Shown: positions 58,118-64,000 of the stretch, piece after piece
Numbering within the stretch: the stretch's first letter is position 1
Layout of the letters: each line of letters starts with the position of its first letter
Assembly (NCBI GenBank): GCA_030651135.1
Contig: JAUSCS010000013.1
Coordinates: forward strand, 124,001 to 188,000
Length of the DNA: 64,000 nucleotides
DNA from: Candidatus Woesearchaeota archaeon
Lineage (GTDB): Archaea; Nanobdellota; Nanobdellia; Woesearchaeales; JACPBO01
Direction of reading: 5' to 3'
Notes under the pieces: generated by a model
The model's database searches: none
Seen by the model: the letters and a program-made list of their open reading frames with translations, nothing else
Told to the model about the DNA's origin: nothing
Made by a program: the position numbers and the translations under genes

Positions 58118-59110
58118 ATGAAAAAAATAAAAGCAGTTGCATTATTGTCAGGCGGATTGGACAGCTCTCTCGCTGTAAAATTAATCAAAGACCAGGGCAT
58201 TGATGTTCACGCGCTTAACTGCACTTCTATTTTCTGCCTTTGCAACACAAGGGGAAGATGCGAGTCTGCCGAGGTTGCAAAAAAGTTTAATGTCCCGATA
58301 AAGATGATCAAAAAGGGAATGGAATACATAAAAATTGTCAGAAACCCTAAGCACGGCTATGGCTCTTCAATGAACCCGTGCATTGACTGCAGGATTTATC
58401 TTCTTAAGAAGGCAAAAAAATATGCCAAGGAGATCGGGGCAAAGTTTATCTTCACTGGAGAAGTGCTTGACCAAAGGCCAATGTCGCAGCATTTCAATAC
58501 CTTGATGCTCATTGAAAAAGAATCTGGCCTGAAAGGAAAATTATTAAGGCCGCTGTCAGCGAAATTGCTGCCTGAAACAGAGGCTGAAAAAAAAGGCTGG
58601 GTTAAAAGGGAGTTGCTATTGGGGATAAAAGGAAGGCAGAGAAAAGAGCAGATTGAGCTTGCTAAAAAGCTTAATTTTTCAGACTATCCCTGCCCATCTG
58701 GTGGCTGTTTATTGACGGACAAGTGTTTCGGCAATAAAATCAGGGATTTATTCGATCATAAAAAAACAATTTCAATGAAGGACCTGCTGATGCTGAAATA
58801 CGGGAGGCATTTCAGGCTTGACGGAAGCAAAATAATTGTGGGAAGGAATGAAGCTGAAAACAAGGAATTGCTGAGATTGAAAAATAAATCAGATTATTAT
58901 TTTGAAGTTCCTGATTGCGGAAGCCCGGTAACAGTATTGCAGGATAAAAAGACGAAAGAGGCAATTAAGCTGGCAGCGCAGCTTACAGCAAGGTACAGCG
59001 ATGATAAAAATGATGAAGTGCTTGTGAAATATGGCAGAAGCAGATCAGATAAAGAAATAAAAATCAATAAAATAAGCGAAGATGAAATAAATAAATTTTT
59101 TATAAAATAA
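58118..59110 (+). CDS. PP-loop tRNA thiolation-type ATPase with NFACT-R-like tail
   Basis: 330 residues. ATP-binding PP-loop ALLSGGLDSSLAVKLI at 8-23. Two Cys motifs (SIFCLCNTRGRC; NPCIDCRIYLLKKA) and CPSGGCLLTDKCF suggest thiolation or Fe-S chemistry as in ThiI/MnmA relatives. The C-terminus (LKYGRHFRLDGSKIIVGRNE) resembles the NFACT-R (DUF814) module. Four bases after bud32, so two tRNA-modification genes share a transcript. Confidence 0.82.
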   Translation: MKKIKAVALLSGGLDSSLAVKLIKDQGIDVHALNCTSIFCLCNTRGRCESAEVAKKFNVPIKMIKKGMEYIKIVRNPKHGYGSSMNPCIDCRIYLLKKAKKYAKEIGAKFIFTGEVLDQRPMSQHFNTLMLIEKESGLKGKLLRPLSAKLLPETEAEKKGWVKRELLLGIKGRQRKEQIELAKKLNFSDYPCPSGGCLLTDKCFGNKIRDLFDHKKTISMKDLLMLKYGRHFRLDGSKIIVGRNEAENKELLRLKNKSDYYFEVPDCGSPVTVLQDKKTKEAIKLAAQLTARYSDDKNDEVLVKYGRSRSDKEIKINKISEDEINKFFIK

Positions 59111-59170
59111 GATTAATTTCCAATAAATTTTTATAGTAATAACTTAAGGTGTTTTAAAAGAGGTGTTTTT

Positions 59171-61156
59171 GTGAGGAAGATAATTTTATTTTCGGTGTTA
59201 TTAATCCCGTTAATTTTGATTATTGGCTGTTCTCAGGAAGGTGAATTTGGCAAAAGGCCGGGAAGCCAGGAAATATACAATCCTGAGTTGCCCGGGGACA
59301 AAGGAATAAATGAGCCGCCAACACAGCAAGAAAAATGGCCGGAAGAAAGAAGCGATGAGTTGATGCTGCCTCCAATAAATACAGATTTGCCTTTGCCGCA
59401 ATCCCCTGAAGGAGTTCCAAAAGGGGAATTGATAAAAAAACAGCTTGGAGATGTTGAAGTTGCTTATTTCTCAACCGGAATTATCAGAGGCATGACTGAA
59501 AGCGGGCTTGACTATTTTATTGCACTAAAAAATAAAGGCAGCAGCGAGGCTTTTATCTCAATAACACCGGATCAGGAATTAATCAAGCAAGTTCCGGAAT
59601 GGAATCTTCATTTTTTCTCATTCCAGAATTCTCCTGTAAAAATAGCCCCGGGTGAGGAAAAAAAGCTCTGGTATTTCATCTCTCTTGACAGAGGCGGTGA
59701 AGAGACTTTCACAGTAAATTTTGAACTGAGCCAAGGAGGTAATAGCCTCAATTTGCCTGTAGTTTTTGGCACAGTTGATGATGATTTAAGGGGAAAAGAA
59801 ACAAGCAGGATTTATGGTTATGTAAAAGACGAAAATGGGAATCCAGTCAGCAATGTAAGAGTCGATGCCACGATGAATTGCGGCAGGTATGGGTTCAGAG
59901 GGGATAGTGACCGGCTTGGAAGATACAACATCAATGTACTTGGGATGGAAGATATTAACGCAATCTATGCAAGAGAAACCGCATGCGACTCAAATGATTA
60001 TTTTATTTCTGCTGATAAGGAAGGATACGAATATTATTTCAAAGGGCAGGTTGCGCCTACAAGAAAAGATTTTGTAAGGCTAGATATCATTCTTGAAAGT
60101 AAAAAAGAAACTGTTTCCTACAGTATGGAATGGGAAAAGCAGGTTGATGATAATTATGGCTTCTTTTGGATAAAAGCTGCAAACGATTTCAGCGTATTTG
60201 CTGCTGATCAGGCAAAGCATCCGCCTCAATTGGATAAGCCAACAAATTTTTATCTGTTTGACTCAAAAGGCAATGTTTTATGGAAGCAGCCTGCTGGCAA
60301 CGAGTGCTGGGGCATTGATATTGCAGAAGATGGCAGTAAAGTTACAGCTGGCTGCCACGATAATAAGATATACACTGTCGATAAAAGCGGCAAATTGCTG
60401 TGGTCTTTTGATGCAGGAGGAATGGTGAGGAGTGCCTGCTTTTCAAGAGACGGCAAAGAGGTTTTGTCTGGCGCTATCCAGAAATTGTATTTGTTTGATT
60501 CAGACACCGGAGCTAAAGAAGAAGTATCCTGGATTGATGAATGGTTTAGGAATTGCCGGTTTTATTATGATGACTCCGGGTTTATCGTTGGGGCAAGAAC
60601 CTTGGCAGGATTTGATTCCGATGGAAACAAAAAATGGGATTTTGTAATGGGCGAGTTCCCTATGTTCTTGGGGGTTGATAATAAGAAAAATGTTTTTGCT
60701 GCTGGAAAAAGCAGGACTTTGTTTTCATTCGATGCCGACGGCAACCTGCGATGGAAGCACAGGATTCCTGATCACGTTGCCGGAGCAGGCGCTGTAACGC
60801 CAGATGGCAGCAGAATTGTTCTTGGCACTGTTGGTGCTATGGTTTATATGTTTGACAATAATGGAAACCTTTTATGGAAAAGATCTATGATTGGGATAGG
60901 AGAAGAAGGGGGAATGGGGCATAATGCAATTACAATTTCCAATGATGGAAAAAGAATCGTTGTAGGCGGAGCACCAAGCAATTGTGTTATGGTTTATAAC
61001 GAAAAGGGAACAATGCTGTGGAAAGGCTGCAACAAAATAGGAAATGTCTCAAAAGATTTTCTTGTTGGAATAAACAGCGTTCAAATATCTGATGATAAAA
61101 CAAAAATAGTCGCAGCTTATGGCGATAATTATGTTCGTGAATTTATCGGGGGTTAA
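59171..61156 (+). CDS. Lipoprotein with Cna/carboxypeptidase-like and beta-propeller domains
   Basis: 661 residues starting at GTG 59171 (AGAGGTGTTTTT upstream). Lipobox LILIIGCSQ at ~17-25. Residues ~215-310 form a carboxypeptidase-regulatory-like beta domain (SRIYGYVKDENGNPVSNVRV). Residues ~325-660 hold PQQ/WD-type blades repeating NVLWKQPAGNECW, KLLWSFDAGG, NLRWKHRIPDH and NLLWKRSMIG. Likely a surface-anchored sensor or scaffold; no enzymatic motif visible. Confidence 0.85.
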   Translation: MRKIILFSVLLIPLILIIGCSQEGEFGKRPGSQEIYNPELPGDKGINEPPTQQEKWPEERSDELMLPPINTDLPLPQSPEGVPKGELIKKQLGDVEVAYFSTGIIRGMTESGLDYFIALKNKGSSEAFISITPDQELIKQVPEWNLHFFSFQNSPVKIAPGEEKKLWYFISLDRGGEETFTVNFELSQGGNSLNLPVVFGTVDDDLRGKETSRIYGYVKDENGNPVSNVRVDATMNCGRYGFRGDSDRLGRYNINVLGMEDINAIYARETACDSNDYFISADKEGYEYYFKGQVAPTRKDFVRLDIILESKKETVSYSMEWEKQVDDNYGFFWIKAANDFSVFAADQAKHPPQLDKPTNFYLFDSKGNVLWKQPAGNECWGIDIAEDGSKVTAGCHDNKIYTVDKSGKLLWSFDAGGMVRSACFSRDGKEVLSGAIQKLYLFDSDTGAKEEVSWIDEWFRNCRFYYDDSGFIVGARTLAGFDSDGNKKWDFVMGEFPMFLGVDNKKNVFAAGKSRTLFSFDADGNLRWKHRIPDHVAGAGAVTPDGSRIVLGTVGAMVYMFDNNGNLLWKRSMIGIGEEGGMGHNAITISNDGKRIVVGGAPSNCVMVYNEKGTMLWKGCNKIGNVSKDFLVGINSVQISDDKTKIVAAYGDNYVREFIGG

Positions 61157-61180
61157 AATAAAAATCAGGTTTAAGGAAAA

Positions 61181-61453
61181 ATGACCCGCCGCGAAGAGAT
61201 TGAAAAATTATTGGGAGAGAAAGCGCATTCTGTCCAGGACTTAGCGAATTATTTCAGGGTCACAGCCAAAGAAATTAAGGAAGATCTCAGCCATGTTGCC
61301 CGTTCTATAAAGCCGAGAAAGTTAAAGCTTGATCCAGCATACTGCAAGAGCTGCGGATTTGTTTTCAAGGAGAGATCCAAATTAAGCAGGCCAAGCAAAT
61401 GCCCTAAATGCAGAAAAGAATGGATCGAAGAGGCGAGGTTCAGCATAAAATAG
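61181..61453 (+). CDS. HTH plus zinc-ribbon regulator
   Basis: 90 residues. N-terminal helix-turn-helix (REEIEKLLGEKAHSVQDLAN; YFRVTAKEIKEDLSHVARSI), then a zinc ribbon (YCKSCGFVFKERSKLSRPSK; CPKCRKEWIEEARF). Such small archaeal proteins are predicted transcription regulators. Its end overlaps the convergent methyltransferase gene by 14 bases. Confidence 0.85.
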   Translation: MTRREEIEKLLGEKAHSVQDLANYFRVTAKEIKEDLSHVARSIKPRKLKLDPAYCKSCGFVFKERSKLSRPSKCPKCRKEWIEEARFSIK

Positions 61454-62213
61454 GTTTCTTGCATACAAAAAAAGTGCAGTTTCCAGTTATTAATTTTTCA
61501 TCTTCTTTTGCAATGCTGTTTCTTTTATCATAAAACACCAGTTCAAAGCCTGCTTTTTTAATTTGTTTGATTATCTTTGAAAGTCTCGGTATATGGATAA
61601 ACTGCTCATTTTCATATTCCTCTATACGCGCCCTTTTAAAGAACTGGTCGCCGTACTCTATTTCCCTTATATTCAGCCCAATAGGCTTAAAAATGTAAAG
61701 CCTGAGCCACTGTTTTATCCAAAACCAGAAATATTTCTTATTCAACTGCCTCAAATGCGATGTGAAAATAAAATATCCTCCTGGCTTTATTGCCCTGTTT
61801 GCTTCTTTTAATGCCTTCAGCCTGTTTTCTTCTCCTGGAATTTGATCCCAGCCGTTAAATGAGAACAATGCATTGTCAAAGCTTTCATTCCTGATTTTCA
61901 GGTTTGCTGCGTTGCCAACTCTAAAATCAATCTTTATCCTGAATTCTTTTGAAAGCCTTTTAGCTGTTTTGATCATTGCAGGAGTCAGGTCTATTCCTAT
62001 CACTTTATAGCCTATTTTAACAAGAGAAAAAGTTGTTCTTCCGGAGCCGCAGCCTATATCAAATATTCTTGATCCTGGCTTAAAATATTTTTTAAATAGT
62101 TTTTCTTCTGATTTCCACAAGCCTTCCCTTGTTGCTTCTTCGTATGATTTCTGGACTTTTTCATTTGAAAATTCCCTTACGACCAGATTTTGAAGTGGTT
62201 TGTAGCTACTCAT
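61440..62213 (-). CDS. SAM-dependent class I methyltransferase
   Basis: 257 residues from ATG 62213; TATA-like AAATTTATAAAC lies ~25 bases upstream, so leaderless. Motif I SRIFDIGCGSGRTTFSLVKI, acidic end of strand 2 KVIGIDLTPAMI, then FRVGNAANLKIRNESFDNAL and AIKPGGYFIFTSHLRQ. C-terminal extension of ~90 residues. Substrate unknown. Confidence 0.9.
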   Translation of the reverse strand: MSSYKPLQNLVVREFSNEKVQKSYEEATREGLWKSEEKLFKKYFKPGSRIFDIGCGSGRTTFSLVKIGYKVIGIDLTPAMIKTAKRLSKEFRIKIDFRVGNAANLKIRNESFDNALFSFNGWDQIPGEENRLKALKEANRAIKPGGYFIFTSHLRQLNKKYFWFWIKQWLRLYIFKPIGLNIREIEYGDQFFKRARIEEYENEQFIHIPRLSKIIKQIKKAGFELVFYDKRNSIAKEDEKLITGNCTFFVCKKPILC

Positions 62214-62299
62214 AATAATTAAAAATGCGGTTGTGTTTATAAATTTTACCGGCGTAAAACACAAAACCGAAAGTTATTTAAACAAAAAACACATTCCAA

Positions 62300-62458
62300 A
62301 TGACTATGATAAACAACACAATTGGTGGTTATCGGCATTGTTTTGAGCTGTAATTCTGTTTTGATTAGCTTGATCGCCAAGATTAATTCTGCATTCTTTC
62401 ATTGCTGGCTCAAAGCTAGCTCTATAAACTAAAACAAATTCTTTTAATTTCCGATAAG
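62300..62458 (+). ncRNA. Candidate structured RNA upstream of tRNA-His
   Basis: A TATA-like GTTATTTAAAC (62272-62282) would start a transcript near 62300. TTATCGG (62329-62335) pairs with CCGATAA (62451-62457), and inside it TTTGAGC (62342-62348) with GCTCAAA (62408-62414). No protein of note is encoded. A second hairpin AATAAGC/GCTTATT follows. The rest of 62214-62561 is AT-rich with a TATA (AAATAAAAAAT, ~62525-62535) for tRNA-His. No RNA family is identifiable. Confidence 0.3.
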
Positions 62459-62561
62459 GAAAAATAAGCTCATTTCGGGCTTATTTAAAGTTGATTTTGT
62501 CGTCGATAAAATCTAAGAAAGATCAAATAAAAAATAGCGTGAGCTATGAAAAATTCAAGAC

Positions 62562-62634
62562 GGCGATAGTGGTGTAATGGCAGCACAGGAGATTGTGGAT
62601 CTTCAGGACTGGGTTCGAATCCCGGCTATCGCCC
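62562..62634 (+). tRNA. tRNA-His(GTG)
   Basis: Acceptor GGCGATA/TATCGCC, discriminator C73; anticodon stem GGAGA/TCTTC with loop TTGTGGA (GTG); T arm ending GGGTTCGAATCCC. The base before position 1 is C, so the essential G-1 is not encoded and must be added after transcription. No intron. It ends 12 bases before hisG. Confidence 0.95.
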
Positions 62635-62646
62635 TTAAGGTGAAAA

Positions 62647-63231
62647 ATGAAAGGACCAATAATAATAAAGCCAACAAACAAAAGGCTACAGGAATTTGTG
62701 GAGAAAGGATTAGGATTTTTTAATAGATTGGAGGCTAAAGAAATGATGGAAGCAAGAGGTGAAGACATCCCAAGCATTACAGAGCAATTTGTAGAAGACA
62801 AGATGGTTGCTTTCGGCTTGACAGGAGAAGACCTTTTTAATGATTACATGCTAAGCAAAAGCTGTAATTCTAGGATAGAGATCATTAAAAGGATCGTGTG
62901 GCGTGATGAAAAAGCATTATTTGGCAAGCCAACATTATGTTTGCTTGGTCCCGATGGCGGCAATCCGCTGAGCAAAAATCCAAGAATTTGCATCAATGCA
63001 AAATACAAAAATATGGCGCTTGCATTTCTTAAGTCAAAAGGCATTAAGTTCAAACCCCTTTACGTTAATGGGCAAACAGAATCTTGTGTTGGAAAGATAG
63101 CTGACTTAGCAATTGACATTGTTTACAGCGGTTCTACTATAAGGGAGCTTAAGCTCGCAGTCTATGATAGGATATTTTCATCAGATTTTGTAATTATTGG
63201 AGGTAAAAATGGAAGCAAGGAACTATATTAA
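62647..63231 (+). CDS. hisG: ATP phosphoribosyltransferase, short form
   Basis: First step of histidine synthesis (ATP + PRPP). 194 residues, so short-form and normally requiring HisZ. Divergent but recognisable: GLGFFNRLEAKEMMEARGED, SITEQFVEDKMVAFGLTGED, RICINAKYKNMALAFLKSKG (the ATEYPN region), GQTESCVGKIADLAIDIVYS-GSTIRE. Starts with AGGTGAAAA directly after tRNA-His. Overlaps hisC by 23 bases. Confidence 0.82.
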   Translation: MKGPIIIKPTNKRLQEFVEKGLGFFNRLEAKEMMEARGEDIPSITEQFVEDKMVAFGLTGEDLFNDYMLSKSCNSRIEIIKRIVWRDEKALFGKPTLCLLGPDGGNPLSKNPRICINAKYKNMALAFLKSKGIKFKPLYVNGQTESCVGKIADLAIDIVYSGSTIRELKLAVYDRIFSSDFVIIGGKNGSKELY

Positions 63232-64000
63232 AAATCTGAACGGGTATGCGCCGCCAAATTCCGGAAGAAAGGATTTCATCAGGCTCGACTTTAATGAGAA
63301 CACAAAGGGATGTTCAAAAAAAGTGCTTGATAAAATGAAAAGCATAGATAAAATGTATCTTTCGACTTATCCCGATTATAGCGGCTTAAATGAAAAAGTG
63401 GCCGGATACTGCAAAGTAAAACCGAATAATATTGTGGTGACAAATGGCTGTGATGCAGCCTTAAAGTTAGTAGCAGATTGTTTTGTTGACAAAAATGACT
63501 CAGCTGTGATTATCGAACCAACTTTTTCCATGTATGAATTTTTTCTAACAATTGCTGGAGCAAAAATAAAAAAAATAAAATATAATAAAAATCTTAGTTT
63601 CCCAACAGAGAATTTATTAAAAGCTGTCAATAAAAAGACAAAAATTATCATCTTATGCAACCCAAACAACCCTACTGGAACATCAATAGATCAAAAAAGC
63701 ATTATGAGGATACTCAAAAAAGCAAAAAATTCAGTTGTTTTAATTGACGAAGCATATGGTGAATTTTCTAATTTTACAGCAAGCAATATGATTGAAAAAT
63801 ATGGCAATTTGATCATAACGAGAACTTTTTCCAAGGCTTTTGGATTAGCTGGGTTAAGGGCAGGATATATAATATCAAATAACAAAAATATTGAAATTTT
63901 GAAAAAGGCTTATGGCCCTTTTGAGGTGAATTCGATTGCTAAAACAGCCATAGAAGCGGCCTTGGACGATGTTGCTTGGATGAAAAAGAGCATTAAAGAT
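63209..64000 (+). CDS. hisC: Histidinol-phosphate aminotransferase (partial)
   Basis: PLP-dependent fold-I aminotransferase, open at the window edge. Start ATG 63209 with GGAGGT upstream. FIRLDFNENTKG, STYPDYSGLNEKVAGYCKVK, IIVTNGCDAALKLVADCF-type motif, ILCNPNNPTGTSID, VLIDEAYGEF and the PLP-lysine segment TRTFSKAFGLAGLRAGY are present. Its 23-base overlap with hisG indicates coupled translation. Part of a his operon continuing beyond the window. Confidence 0.93.
   Translation, partial: MEARNYIKNLNGYAPPNSGRKDFIRLDFNENTKGCSKKVLDKMKSIDKMYLSTYPDYSGLNEKVAGYCKVKPNNIVVTNGCDAALKLVADCFVDKNDSAVIIEPTFSMYEFFLTIAGAKIKKIKYNKNLSFPTENLLKAVNKKTKIIILCNPNNPTGTSIDQKSIMRILKKAKNSVVLIDEAYGEFSNFTASNMIEKYGNLIITRTFSKAFGLAGLRAGYIISNNKNIEILKKAYGPFEVNSIAKTAIEAALDDVAWMKKSIKD

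Overview
The window looks like a piece of chromosome from an AT-rich DPANN-type archaeon (Woesearchaeota/Pacearchaeota/Nanoarchaeota-like; the exact lineage is an inference). The archaeal markers are TFB, an HMf-like histone, Top6A/Top6B, archaeal DnaG, Cbf5, Rio1 with a KH-domain partner, Bud32 and a class-I IleRS. TATA boxes lie about 25 bases ahead of several apparently leaderless starts. Many tRNA genes are interrupted by introns at non-canonical positions. No rRNA, CRISPR array or transposase was seen.

Layout. 1-2.7 kb: purine salvage operon (mtnP, small ORF, apt) with a Bro-N/DinD-type gene lodged at the 3' end of apt between two copies of the apt tail. 2.7-9.5 kb: structured intergenic element, acidic protein, CFI-box protein, cbf5, ftsZ, a repeat protein with two small partners, and an MFS transporter. 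9.4-12.3 kb: operon of a coiled-coil protein, a large xylose-isomerase-like TIM-barrel protein and DUF357. 12.4-15.3 kb: VapBC, a small membrane protein between inverted repeats, and a 533-aa orphan. 15.4-17.5 kb: AbrB-Kef-YhbY operon. 17.6-22.5 kb: an unusual tightly packed operon (AbrB-like regulator, 1042-aa protein with seven 105-aa repeats and a methyltransferase-like C-terminus, DUF488 protein, spore-photoproduct-lyase-like radical SAM protein); this is the best candidate for an undescribed system. 22.5-26.8 kb: metabolite-repair operon (PEP-utilising-type protein, HD hydrolase, phosphoesterase, MazG, NnrD) directly behind two intron-containing tRNA-Ala genes. 26.8-32.1 kb: histone, parvulin-like foldase, Nudix protein, DnaG, secreted Cys-rich repeat protein. 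32.3-37.1 kb: Rio1/KH and Top6B/Top6A. 37.1-38.6 kb: HEPN-MNT toxin-antitoxin with a tandem operator, then a wHTH regulator. 38.7-42.5 kb: lipoprotein and small proteins, tRNA-Asn, tRNA-Ile, and the C-terminal half of a Hel308/Ski2-like helicase. 42.5-47 kb: PRPP synthetase-like protein, Ogt, TyrA-like protein, TFB. 47.3-54.1 kb: tRNA-Ser, cupin and a defence-type island around a type IIG-like restriction-modification protein. 54.1-64 kb: IleRS, tRNA-Gln, Bud32, tRNA thiolase-like protein, a lipoprotein beta-propeller, a methyltransferase, tRNA-His, hisG and hisC.

Themes. Six of seven tRNA genes need introns at unusual places (T-loop, D-arm, anticodon stem/variable loop), and three T-loop introns share junction sequences. 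At four loci an ORF begins only 7-22 bases after a tRNA 3' end on the same strand, so tRNA processing may create the mRNA 5' end. At two places (apt and the restriction gene) the last codons of a gene are duplicated around an inserted gene, suggesting a cassette-insertion process that repairs the host gene's 3' end.
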